Below, piece by piece: positions 16,142 through 24,960 of a stretch of 64,000 nucleotides of DNA; positions within the stretch are counted from its first letter, which is position 1; every line of letters begins with the position of its first letter. Below the pieces are notes generated by a model. It saw nothing but the letters and a program-made list of their open reading frames with translations. It was not told the DNA's origin and searched no databases. Both the position numbers and the translations under genes were made by a program. The stretch lies in NCBI RefSeq assembly GCF_900105495.1, contig NZ_FNTF01000001.1, positions 27,904-91,903 on the forward strand, written 5' to 3'. The DNA comes from Pseudomonas frederiksbergensis. GTDB lineage: Bacteria; Pseudomonadota; Gammaproteobacteria; Pseudomonadales; Pseudomonadaceae.

Positions 16142-16711
16142 ATGATTGATGATGAAGGGGAAGTCCGCGCACTGGTCCAACCGACACAACGCGGCACATG
16201 GGTTCAGACGGAACGAGCTGGGCACGAAGCATGGGCGGCTCTGATCGCTCAGGCACCGAGGGCCGGGCAACTAATGCACATCATTGTCCAGCATATGGAC
16301 AAGTCCGGTGCATTGATCGTCAGCCAGTCGACCTTGGCCAAGATGATGGACACTTCCATTGCGACCACGAAGCGCGCTATCAGCGTCCTGTCCAAGCACA
16401 ACTGGATTCAAACCATCAGTGTTGGTGGCCAACGTGGTGGAACGCTTGCGTATGTGGTGAATAGCCGAATCGCATGGGCAGACAAGCGCGAAAACCTGCA
16501 GTACGCCCGCTTCAACGCAAGGGTGCTTATTTCGTCTGAAGACCAAGCAGATCTCGGCAGTAACAAGCTAAAGCAACTGCCGACCATGAGCGACGGGGAA
16601 ATCCAATTGCCAGCTGGTCCAGGTATGGAACCACCGGCCCAAGATTCATTAGATGGCGTAGATCTTCCTGATATGCCCTCTATTCCGCATCACGACAAAA
16701 ACGATCTTTAA
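16142..16711 (+). CDS. rep: Plasmid replication initiator, small winged-helix Rep
   Basis: A 189-residue protein with a winged-helix core resembling RepL-type initiators. The segment MDKSGALIVSQSTLAKMMDTSIATTKRAISVLSKHNWIQ is a helix-turn-helix plus wing, followed by GGTLAYVVNSRIAWADK. The C-terminal tail is acidic and proline-rich. The ATG at 16142 has CGGAGGCACG in front and is preferred over an upstream start at 16079. Position directly beside the iteron array supports the role. The size fits the small Rep of IncP-9 plasmids. Confidence 0.75.
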   Translation: MIDDEGEVRALVQPTQRGTWVQTERAGHEAWAALIAQAPRAGQLMHIIVQHMDKSGALIVSQSTLAKMMDTSIATTKRAISVLSKHNWIQTISVGGQRGGTLAYVVNSRIAWADKRENLQYARFNARVLISSEDQADLGSNKLKQLPTMSDGEIQLPAGPGMEPPAQDSLDGVDLPDMPSIPHHDKNDL

Positions 16712-16750
16712 GCATCTGACCCACTAACGGCAATTCGGCGGAAACTTATC

Positions 16751-17512
16751 ATGGCAGACACACGCGATGAGATTACGAAGGCAAAAGGCATTACAGCCGA
16801 TCTTGTCATGGAGATAGGCACCTATTACAGCGCCAAAGACATGCGTGGCGTGCAGACTGGGCTTAGCAGCGCAGCCCGCGAGCTACGTGCTTTTACACAG
16901 AACAATTCACTGCGTGGACGGCTGGGCGCCAAGCTTTCCCTAGAGCAGCATGAACTGCTGAACAATGCTGCTGCACTTCTGGATTCCATTAAATACAACG
17001 TGGAGCACGCTAAAGAGCGCAAGGACCGCACTGAGAAAGCGACGGCCAAAAAACGTCAGTTATGGGAACGAGAAGCCGAGCAATTGGTAAAAACCCATTT
17101 CACGCTGCCAATGAACACAGTAACCGAGCAATTACGGGTACTTGAACTATCCCTGATCGCTCAGGAGGTTTTGGGGCAATCAATCTATATCAAGGATCAT
17201 TTGCAACTTCGCAAATTGATGCAAGACGAACCCCCGAAGTGGGGCAATCATTCTGTAGCGCAATGGCGTCGTAGTGAGGTGTCAAGCCTCTTGGCAGATA
17301 TGCAATATGCCCTTCGTTCTTACCTAAGCTGGGATCTGAACATGACTCCCGGCGAGCGGTTGAAAGAGCTGGAGCGTAGCCTAGATGCAGCCCGCGCTGA
17401 AATTCTGGCCAGACCTATGTGCGTAGAAACTCTGCGCATTTGGAACGATGAGCTAAAGAGCGCAGCATTCATGACCAGCGCTATGCCTACTACCGATGGA
17501 TCTAGGCACTGA
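16751..17512 (+). CDS. Hypothetical helical protein downstream of rep
   Basis: A 253-residue cytoplasmic protein, charged and predicted almost entirely helical, with coiled-coil-like stretches (ALLDSIKYNVEHAKERKDRTEKATAKKRQ; KELERSLDAARAEIL). There is no recognisable domain, signal or membrane segment. It lies 39 bp after rep, probably in the same transcript, and is followed by a clear terminator. Confidence 0.65.
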   Translation: MADTRDEITKAKGITADLVMEIGTYYSAKDMRGVQTGLSSAARELRAFTQNNSLRGRLGAKLSLEQHELLNNAAALLDSIKYNVEHAKERKDRTEKATAKKRQLWEREAEQLVKTHFTLPMNTVTEQLRVLELSLIAQEVLGQSIYIKDHLQLRKLMQDEPPKWGNHSVAQWRRSEVSSLLADMQYALRSYLSWDLNMTPGERLKELERSLDAARAEILARPMCVETLRIWNDELKSAAFMTSAMPTTDGSRH

Positions 17513-17518
17513 AATGAC

Positions 17519-17562
17519 GAAACCCGCAGCACGGCAATGCTTGCGGGTTTCTAGGTTTTTTG
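17519..17562 (+). terminator. Rho-independent terminator
   Basis: AAACCCGCA (17520-17528) pairs with TGCGGGTTT (17542-17550), with a short loop, followed by CTAGGTTTTTTG. It closes the rep transcript. Confidence 0.8.
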
Positions 17563-17655
17563 CGAAGGAGCAAAAATCCACGGCCTGAGTATACACCGGG
17601 TACGTGAGGTTTTACAGCGAACGGATATGCGTTCACAACCGGAACGGTACTTACT

Positions 17656-18153
17656 ATGACCATCATCAGATTCCACGAAAACCCCGCAGAATATGCGCCG
17701 ACTATCTCGTTTAATCATTGCGGCAGAATGCCTTGGAGCGCAAGGTATGACTCAGAATTCAGCGGGTTTGAGCTGATCGAGCTATTCCAATTTTGCGAAG
17801 AAGAAGGCCACCGTCAGGGCATTAATGACGCCAATCAGAACCGTATTGGCAGTCGGGAACAAGCCCCGTTCCACCGGGACTTCATGGGTGGCTACCCGAA
17901 AAGTCTTTGGGAAAACGCCTATTGGATCGGTGTTCAAGCGCATGGCGACACTACACCGGCAGCGATAGAGCTTGAAATCCAGAAGGTCTTGAGCGCACCG
18001 GATACCAGTCGCTGGCTTTGCGATGCGCTGAACAGCGCATTGGATCGTGATTCGACCGACGCAACGAATGACGCCGAGTACCTGTGTGACTTGCTGACGC
18101 GGCGGACCAACGCACTCTCACTGGCCAGCGAAGCAAATTGGGGTGAAGAATGA
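17656..18153 (+). CDS. Hypothetical protein
   Basis: A 165-residue soluble acidic protein, not recognised. It has no membrane segment and is rich in aromatic residues in the first half (FSGFELIELFQFCEEEGHRQG). Its stop overlaps the ATG of the next small gene as ATGA, indicating co-translation. Confidence 0.6.
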   Translation: MTIIRFHENPAEYAPTISFNHCGRMPWSARYDSEFSGFELIELFQFCEEEGHRQGINDANQNRIGSREQAPFHRDFMGGYPKSLWENAYWIGVQAHGDTTPAAIELEIQKVLSAPDTSRWLCDALNSALDRDSTDATNDAEYLCDLLTRRTNALSLASEANWGEE

Positions 18154-18305
18154 TGCCAATTGATCCGATTGATTTGTTAGCCAGGTTGCAATCTTTATAC
18201 GCAGCGTATCCGGGATTTTTTCAAGGCGCAGCATCCGTTATCGTGGTCGTGCTTGCGTATTTCGCGGTACTGGAGCTTGCAAGCCGCTCTGATAAGACGG
18301 AGTAA
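18150..18305 (+). CDS. Small single-span membrane protein
   Basis: A 51-residue protein (MMPIDPIDLLARLQSLY...) with one hydrophobic span (GAASVIVVVLAYFAVLELA) and a short charged tail. It is translationally coupled to the gene before it (ATGA overlap) and ends 6 bp before the DUF1173 gene. Function unknown. Confidence 0.55.
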   Translation: MMPIDPIDLLARLQSLYAAYPGFFQGAASVIVVVLAYFAVLELASRSDKTE

Positions 18306-18311
18306 ATCACT

Positions 18312-19580
18312 ATGTCTGATCAGAGATATACCGTGTGCATTGCGCACGGGCCATCAATCAAAACCTACAGCGAACAGTTTCAAACTCAGGCCAGCTATGC
18401 ACCTCAGTGGAAAGCTGTACTGAAGAAAGCGCACAAGCAGGCGACCGTCAGTTGCCAATGCCCTGGCACCGGTTGCCGTCTTCTTGCTGTACGGCATATG
18501 TCGGATAGCGACTCATTCCACCTTTCGCGGTATCCACGCACCGGCGCCGAACACGCCTTGGATTGCGTTTACTACTCGCCAGATCCCGATAAATCGGGCC
18601 TTGGCTCGTACAGCAAAGGCGTGGTTGAAGAAACGTCCGAGGGTGATCTAAAGATCAAGCTCACCCTCTCGTTACGCAAGAAAGAGCCCGCAGACACTGG
18701 ACAGGCACCCGAAGCCACCGGCAGCAGCTCGGGCAGCGGCAAAGCCACCAAACCGGCCTTGACCCTGTTGGGCTTGTTGCACCTGCTTTGGAATGAAGCC
18801 GGGCTCAATACATGGTCGCGGGGCATGGCAGGTAAACGCGGGTTGGGCCTCGTTCATAGCAGGCTACAGGACGCAGCAGATCGAATGCTTGCGTCGAGAA
18901 TGCGGATCGGCGATGCGCTTGTCATTGCGGCGGGCTCGAAGGGGTTTCAATCCGAGGCCAACGAGCGGAAGGTCAAGAGCGCGATCAAGAACAACCGTCG
19001 CTTACTGGTGATCGCTCCACTTGCAGGCCATACCGAAGACCGAGAAAAGACCGCAGCTCGCTACCTGACCATCACGGGTTTCAATGGCGTACCTCGCATG
19101 TTCCTCGATGACTAGATCTGGTCGACCGTTGCTCGCCGATTCAAGCGTGAGCTGTCGGCCTGGAGGCAAGGACGGCGGGTTATAGCGATTGTTCAGACCG
19201 ATCAACCCACAGAACCGGGTAAAGCACAGGCGCTCAATGTCGCGTTGATGGTGGTCAGTGACGAGTGGATCCCGGTGGAATCGTCCTATGAAGCGGTGAT
19301 CGAGGCGAGGTTGCGTGAGGAATCACGCAGGTTCGTCAAACCCTTGCGGTTCGACTCAAGCGAAGACCAGGTATTCCCCGATTTCTGGTTGATGGACGCC
19401 AGTGCCGGCACTGAGTATCCGATGGAGGTATATGGCCGTGCTGATCCCAAGTATCTGGCACGAAAAGAGGTAAAGGCTGATTACTACCGGACCCACTACG
19501 GGACCAGGTGGTGGGCATGGGACGCAAGCACCGACCCCAAGGGAGAGGCGATCCCCGCATTTCCCCCAGCCAGAAACTAA
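18312..19580 (+). pseudogene. DUF1173 family gene interrupted by an in-frame amber codon
   Basis: The first 267 codons (MSDQRYTVCIAHG... to PRMFLDD) end at TAG 19113-19115. The same frame then continues without interruption for 155 codons (IWSTVARRFKREL... to PAFPPARN). Together they make a ~422-residue protein of the expected DUF1173 length and style, a plasmid- and ICE-associated family of unknown function. The segment CQCPGTGCRLLAVR contains a cysteine cluster. The second half begins with coding sequence and has no obvious ribosome site, so the stop is best read as a nonsense change or a read-through codon. Confidence 0.75.
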
Positions 19581-19585
19581 GACAA

Positions 19586-19601
19586 TTCTCGCACGCGAGA
19601 A
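19586..19601. promoter_or_regulatory. Palindromic operator copy 4
   Basis: TTCTCGCACGCGAGAA, identical to the copy at 6946, lies 22 bp upstream of the start at 19624 and just upstream of its AGGAGG ribosome site. It links this hypothetical gene to the same putative regulon as the secretion and partition operons. Confidence 0.65.
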
Positions 19602-19623
19602 TGCCCTGATTAGGAGGCTGCGC

Positions 19624-20019
19624 ATGAGCGAAGTCCTTGTTAGCACCGTCCATCCAACGCTTGGCGCGTTGTATTGGGTGTATACGTCAAACGCCGGTTG
19701 CAACTACCCCGACCACTACACCATCACCGACTGGAGCGAGGTGGCCACACGGTTTCCGCACTACTGGCGGGAACACGAACACCTCCGCTGGGTTCACGGC
19801 AAGCACATTGGCCAGGTCTTCAATTCTGATGACCCCTACGGTAGTTACGCAGAGGTTGAAGACGAGGAAACCTTTGAAACGTCTTATGGGAAGCTGTCGG
19901 GAATGCTTGCGGATCTTCACGCCAAAAGCGGGCAGTCCGTTGATGAATTCGTGCAATGGATGAAAAAGGCTGACTGGGTTGATGTTCCAGCCCCGGCCAA
20001 AGAATTCTTAGACGACTAG
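19624..20019 (+). CDS. Hypothetical protein under the palindromic operator
   Basis: A 131-residue soluble acidic protein rich in Trp, Tyr and His in its first half (ALYWVYTSNAGCNYPDHYTI, HYWREHEHLRWVHGKHIG). Not recognised. A clear AGGAGG precedes the ATG. The gene ends convergently against the traN-umuC fusion, with overlapping TAG stops at 20016-20019. Confidence 0.6.
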   Translation: MSEVLVSTVHPTLGALYWVYTSNAGCNYPDHYTITDWSEVATRFPHYWREHEHLRWVHGKHIGQVFNSDDPYGSYAEVEDEETFETSYGKLSGMLADLHAKSGQSVDEFVQWMKKADWVDVPAPAKEFLDD

Positions 20020-21725
20020 CATTGCACCGTCCACATCTGATCCCAACTGGTCATGTAACTAGGGCTCAGCAGAGCCCTACGCATGCCCCAGTCCGGCGAC
20101 AGGGGAACAGCTGCAGTGCGTAAGCAATCATGTCCCCACCGTCTGTTGATCTTGTCCATAACGCTCATGAGCGCGTCAGTGCGCGCCGGTTGACTCGGCG
20201 TGAACAGATCTTGCGTGTACTCACCACGCTTTCGCAGATCCATTAACATGACCTCAGCTTTGCTGTACGCAAAGCCCGGCCTGTAGATGCCTTCCAACGC
20301 ACGCAGCGCGTGCTTTGTCAGCACGCGCACGTCATCTGTTGGGTAGTCGGGAATGACCGTGGCTGCATTGGCGTACTTCGGACCGTCGCCATGGAACGAG
20401 GTCTGTATGCCGATCCGCAGGCCACCGCACAAAGATCGCTGCTTGCGCAGCTTCTCAGCGGCCTTGTGGATATAGGTGGCCAACGCCTGGCCAAGCCCCT
20501 CGATTGTGTGGACGCGCTGACCAAACATCTTGCTTGAGCAAATGGTCTGTGTGTCCGGTGGGCTTTGTTCCATGTCGATGCAGGACTCGCCGCGAAGCTC
20601 CCTGATCGTTCGTTCCAAGACCACTGAGTATTTGCGGCCCATTGTTCGCGGCTCAGCGTGGGATAGCTCCCACGCTGTTTTAATGCCTTCACCGGCCAGG
20701 TTATCGCGCATACGCCTGCCAATGCCCCACACTTCTTCGACAGGCATCCGGCGCAACAACCACTCAACAGCCTCCGGCTTGCGCAGGTCTACAACACCAC
20801 CGGTTTTCTCACGCCAGATCTTCGAGGCATGTTGTGCTGCCTTGGCGAGGGTTTTGGTGTGGCCGATGCCCACACCGACCGGCAACGCAACCCACTGCAG
20901 CACGCGCGCCTGAATAGCTCGGCCCACGTCCACCAATGGTTCGCGCTGGTCCTCTAAGCGTACGAAGGATTCGTCGAAAACAGCTCTGTCGACGGTAGCT
21001 GAAATAATGGCGTCCTTGGCTATCACGCGGAATCGGGTGTACTCCTCATAGATTTTGCAGTTCCCGCTCCAGTAGTTGTCCCCTACCATGCCGACCCAGA
21101 TGTACAAGCAACCTGGTCCGCACGACTGAAAGTTTGGCTGCCCGGAAACGTATTCGATTACACCTACCTTGTAGTCATGCAGGAACTCAACGTTTCCGCC
21201 TTGATCCACGACGCGCTCACATGTTTTGTAATTGGCAACATGGGCGTTTTTCGTCACGTTCTCAAAAACTTCGGTAGAGGTGCAGTCCGCGAAGTTCTGC
21301 TTAAACCCATCCATGAAGTCAGGGGAACGAACTTGATCAGCCTGATTGAGCATAGGGTCGTTGGAGAGATCTACCGACATGCGGTTGCCGCTGTCGATCA
21401 GGGTTCGGTATGCCTCTCCCTCAGAGGACGATTCCGATTGAAGACGGGTGTTTGCTCGCAACCCGAGATCGATCGTCTTCACATCGTCGCCGTAGACGTT
21501 CTCGAGCGAGGCAGTGTCTCCAGTTTCAGGGAACAGGTCCTGAAGCGTGACCGAGGCGTCCCCGCCATCGAACACCTGAAGTACCTGCTGGCCTACAGAT
21601 TGCCCGGCCGAAGATCCAGCGGTCACAGCGTCGGCCTAGGCGTTGAAGGTCATGCTGTTGAGATACAGGCCGATCACGGTCACGTTGACCAGCCGTCTCA
21701 GGGTTGTTTTGAGTGGTTGTCGCAT
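20016..21725 (-). pseudogene. traN-umuC in-frame chimera
   Basis: The N-terminal ~215 codons after the amber codon read as a TraN mating-pair protein: a signal peptide from the ATG at 21725 (MRQPLKTTLRRLVNVTVIG), then SSAGQSVGQQVLQVFDGG, YKTCERVVDQGG and CGPGCLYIWVGM. From about 20980 the same frame becomes the C-terminal three quarters of a UmuC/RulB Y-family polymerase (VGVGIGHTKTLAKAAQH, RMPVEEVWGIGRRM, MFGQRVHTIEGL). The polymerase's N-terminal catalytic palm strand is absent, and the acidic pair survives only as VFDESF at the joint. An in-frame TAG at 21636-21638 interrupts the TraN signal-peptide region. Probably non-functional deletion product. Confidence 0.75.
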
Positions 21726-21820
21726 CGATCGCATGTCCAAAAATGGGGATGCTTCGATGCTATGGGAAGGGTGAGAAATGATGGCGCGGTTTCAGGCAAC
21801 AAAATCGCCTGAAAAAGCAA

Positions 21821-21864
21821 AGCCCCGGCTGGTGGGGTCACCGGCCGGGGCTCGCTGTGTTTTT
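21821..21864. terminator. Bidirectional terminator-like hairpin
   Basis: AGCCCCGGC (21821-21829) pairs with GCCGGGGCT (21844-21852), flanked by A-rich sequence on the left and GTTTTT on the right, so it could work in both directions. A second small stem (TTCAGGC...GCCTGAA, 21791-21812) lies beside it. Confidence 0.7.
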
Positions 21865-22261
21865 GATCATGCCTCAGGCACTACTAAGACCTGGCCTGTT
21901 GGCGCTGATTGAAAACTGACCAATGGGTCATTTTTAGGTCAGCGGCAGCACCCTTTGGTTACCCAAGCCTTCAGACCTGCTGCCGGGTGGGCGATTCCCC
22001 CCTCTCCTCTCCCTACCTCACCTGGTCCAGATACTCATGCTCTCGCCGGTCTGCCTCCTCTGCTTCCTGGAAGGGTCATTCTGCTCGATAGCAACTGTGG
22101 GCTATGGTGTGGGACGTAATATTTCGGTTTTCTGGAATTCCTTATAGATTTTGGCCTATAGCCGTTTTGTATGGGGATATCTTATCCTCCTACATTGCGG
22201 CGAGATCTGGCGCGATTTCAGTATCAGCGCCTGCGAACAAACGAGCCGCGAGGAATCCGTA
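21865..22261. other. Intergenic region before the integrase module
   Basis: No gene is supported in this roughly 400-bp stretch. It marks the boundary between plasmid backbone and the inserted region. No tRNA gene or obvious attachment core was recognised. Confidence 0.4.
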
Positions 22262-22669
22262 GTGAAAAACCATGATTCGAATGAGCACGCTCAAAACGAG
22301 CCTATTTCAGGTGAGATTTACCACGTCACGCCAACCCATAATCTTGACTCCATCTTCCGTGACGGTTTACGGCCGCAGATTGGACCTCGCTCCGCTCTAC
22401 TCGGTGAGGCCAAGGAAATGGTCTATTTCTTTGGGTCGATGCTGGCAGTTGAAGACGCACTCAGTAACTGGCTGGGTGAAGCGCTCGATGACGAGCCTGG
22501 AGCGATTTCCGTTCTCGCCGTCGATCGCTCCGGTTTACACCTCGTTTCAGATGGTGGGTACGAGCTTGCGTGCCCTCACCTCATTCGGCCGGAGAACATT
22601 TCTCTCGCTTTTCAGGATGACGTGCCGGCAGATGAAAAGAGCGGCCCGGAGACCGGGGGTACCTCATGA
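22262..22669 (+). CDS. Possible ADP-ribosyltransferase-fold protein coupled to integrase
   Basis: A 135-residue protein from a GTG at 22262 (GCGAGGA upstream). The segment YHVTPTHNLDSIFRDGL followed by PQIGPRSALLGE resembles the N-terminal H-x-T region of small ART/KptA-like folds. Next come VYFFGSMLAVEDALSNWLGEA and a C-terminal IRPENISLAF strand. Such proteins occur near mobile elements and in toxin or defence contexts, but I cannot name the family. It overlaps the integrase start as ATGA, so the two are co-translated. Confidence 0.5.
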   Translation: MKNHDSNEHAQNEPISGEIYHVTPTHNLDSIFRDGLRPQIGPRSALLGEAKEMVYFFGSMLAVEDALSNWLGEALDDEPGAISVLAVDRSGLHLVSDGGYELACPHLIRPENISLAFQDDVPADEKSGPETGGTS

Positions 22670-23925
22670 GCAAACTAACCCCTAAGTTCGTCAAGGATGT
22701 CGACCAGCCCGGCTCCTACCAGGACGGCCGAGGGTTGATTCTTCGTGTATCAGCTACCCTGCGGAAAAGCTGGGTCTTTCGCTATATGCTGGCGAAACAA
22801 CGGCACGACCTTGCCCTGGGGACATTCCCTGCTTTGAGCCTCAGAGACGCAAGACTGGAGGCTGACAAGTACCGACTCGATATCGCCCGTGGCGTCGATC
22901 CAGTCGCTGAGCGCGTGAAGGCCAAAGCTGCCAAAGCCTCGCGAGCCACAACGAGCCACACATTTCGGGCGTCGGCAGAAAGGTACATACGCACGCATTC
23001 GTCGAGCTGGTCCAAGAGACACCACCAGCAATGGCAGAATTCCCTCACGAAGCATGTCTACCCTGTCATAGGCGGATTTCGGATAGCCGAGGTCGACACG
23101 GACGATATCCTGGATGTGCTAACGCCGATCTGGAGCAAGATCCCCGTCACGGCGAACCGCGTCCGGAATCGCATAGAGCTCGTGCTCGATGCAGCCAAGG
23201 CACTGAAGCTTCGGCAAGGTGAAAACCCCGCACGGTGGCGTGGTCATCTCGACAAGCTCTTGCCCAAGCAATCGCATACGGTAGTCCCCTTCCCGTCTCC
23301 GACACCTTCACGCACTGCCGAGCTGTTGGCCAGGCTCGATTCCCTGGATGGGGCAGCAGCTCGTGCTGTTGAATTCGCAATTCTGACTGCGACCCGTAAC
23401 CAAGAGGTAAGCGGGGCCCAGTGGCCGGAAATAGATTGGGAGGAGAAAGTCTGGTACATCCCAGCAGAACGCATGAAAGCGGGCAAGGCTCACCGGGTAC
23501 CCCTTACGGAGCAAATGCTCGAGGTGCTACGGCAGCAGATCGGAAAGCATGACAAATGGATATTTCTCAACTCCTGGCGAACAGGCCCTATTCCCGGCAA
23601 TGCCATGGCAAGGGTACTCGATCAGCTCCAGGTCGATGGCGTCGTACCGCATGGGTTCAGATCTACTTTTCGGACGTGGGCCGCGGAAGAAACCGATCAC
23701 CAGCGAGAGGTTTGCGAAATGGCTCTCGCGCATACCCTCAACAGTAAGGTTGAAGCAGCTTATAACCGCGGCGACTTGCTGGATAAGCGTCGCGCCCTGA
23801 TGAAGGATTGGGGAGACTTTCTTGTCGTTAACGCTCCCCAGGTGAACGGTGAAGTATCGGATCTGGTTTCGGAGCTTGCCCCTGATGCTGGGTCAGATCT
23901 GGCCAAGGTTCAGCCGGCCGCTTGA
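22666..23925 (+). CDS. int: P4-type tyrosine integrase
   Basis: A 419-residue integrase. It has an N-terminal DUF4102-like arm-binding domain (SYQDGRGLILRVSATLRKSWVFRY, LGTFPALSLRDARLEA), a core-binding domain, and a C-terminal catalytic domain. The catalytic set is visible: Arg in LTATRNQEVSGAQW, HGFRSTFRTWA, ALAHTLNSKVEAAYNRGDLLDKRR with the nucleophilic Tyr. Length is typical of integrases of genomic islands. A second, truncated copy of codons ~50-80 of a related gene lies at the right end of the window. Confidence 0.92.
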   Translation: MSKLTPKFVKDVDQPGSYQDGRGLILRVSATLRKSWVFRYMLAKQRHDLALGTFPALSLRDARLEADKYRLDIARGVDPVAERVKAKAAKASRATTSHTFRASAERYIRTHSSSWSKRHHQQWQNSLTKHVYPVIGGFRIAEVDTDDILDVLTPIWSKIPVTANRVRNRIELVLDAAKALKLRQGENPARWRGHLDKLLPKQSHTVVPFPSPTPSRTAELLARLDSLDGAAARAVEFAILTATRNQEVSGAQWPEIDWEEKVWYIPAERMKAGKAHRVPLTEQMLEVLRQQIGKHDKWIFLNSWRTGPIPGNAMARVLDQLQVDGVVPHGFRSTFRTWAAEETDHQREVCEMALAHTLNSKVEAAYNRGDLLDKRRALMKDWGDFLVVNAPQVNGEVSDLVSELAPDAGSDLAKVQPAA

Positions 23926-24025
23926 CCACCGAGATGAGGGCGCTCTGCCAGAAGCGCCCTAACAACAACCAATTTTGCCTGAACTTTGCCCCCTCCCTCG
24001 CAGTTCCTATATTTCGCAGGTGCGA

Positions 24026-24502
24026 TCAGAATGGAAGTTTCTGCTCCACCACCATAGCTGTGGCGTTGAACTTCCGGCCAAGCCGCATCGTGTCCCCCAT
24101 GGTCGTAATGGGACGACCACGGAGATCCGTTGCCTTCTTGTCATCAGCCAGGAAGCGCATGGCATCGGCAATCCGGTGCGCGAGCTTGCCGATCGCCTGG
24201 TTGTACCCGTCTGCACTTCGCCCGGTCTCCAGGGCAGCATCCAAGGTTGCGCCATGCAACAGGGCGTCGGCCACCCACTCACCGACCTCTTTGGCCGTTT
24301 CGTGGTCGTTCTTGCTGTCTGCTACCTTGCCGAGCAGGTAGAACAGGAAGTCATCGTCTCGGTTTGCCGACCAACCGTTAACGAAGCGGCACTCCATCTG
24401 GAACACATCGAACAACGAGTAGAGAGAGCCGTCCGAAACCATGGACAGCTCAGGGTAATACGATCGCAGCTCCGCGAACTCTTCCTGCCCGTACTCAGGC
24501 AC
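24026..24502 (-). CDS. Hypothetical protein next to integrase
   Basis: A 158-residue acidic helical protein read from a GTG at 24502 (PEYGQEEFAELRSYYPELSM... to MVVEQKLPF). There is no signal or membrane segment and I do not recognise it. A short frame upstream (AINEEIQAVLSNPGTSA, ending near 24500) overlaps it. The C-terminal stop faces the integrase convergently. Confidence 0.5.
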   Translation of the reverse strand: MPEYGQEEFAELRSYYPELSMVSDGSLYSLFDVFQMECRFVNGWSANRDDDFLFYLLGKVADSKNDHETAKEVGEWVADALLHGATLDAALETGRSADGYNQAIGKLAHRIADAMRFLADDKKATDLRGRPITTMGDTMRLGRKFNATAMVVEQKLPF

Positions 24503-24586
24503 TGGTTCCAGGGTTGCTGAGTACCGCCTGAATTTCTTCGTTGATGGCCACCGTTCGATTCCTCTGTCCGGAAGGCGTTGTGTTGC

Positions 24587-24960
24587 TCAGCGATTCGCTG
24601 CCGTAGCACTGGAAAGGTTGCGGTGTTCCTGGGGAGGCATCGGTTGCCTCATCAGCTCAAACGCCGGTGAAATGAACTCGGCCGTAATGGCAGCGGACAG
24701 CGCCTTCAGCTCGAAGTCGGTCACCTGAAAGCTCCCCGGCCAGATCCTGATGAGTGCCGATTTTCGTGCGACAAGGAATTTCTCCTGTTTGAGCATGGCC
24801 TCGTTGACGGCGATACCAACAGCCTCGGCAAGCGCATCGCGGCTCCTGAAAAATGAGTCATGGAGGAAAATGGGCAGTCGATCGGCACTCCGCCGACGAT
24901 CACTTGATTCGGCTTCAGGTCGATGACGACGCGATTGCCACCACTTTCCGCTCCGTCCAC
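24587..24960 (-). pseudogene. Hypothetical gene with a frameshift
   Basis: A GTG at 24960 opens VDGAESGGNRVVIDLKPN...VGGVPIDCP. Near 24875 the protein-like reading moves to another frame (PIFLHDSFFRSRDALAEAV... to NLSSATAANR at 24587), which fits one missing base in the run CCCATTTTCC. Joined, this would be a ~125-residue protein of unknown function. Confidence 0.45.
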
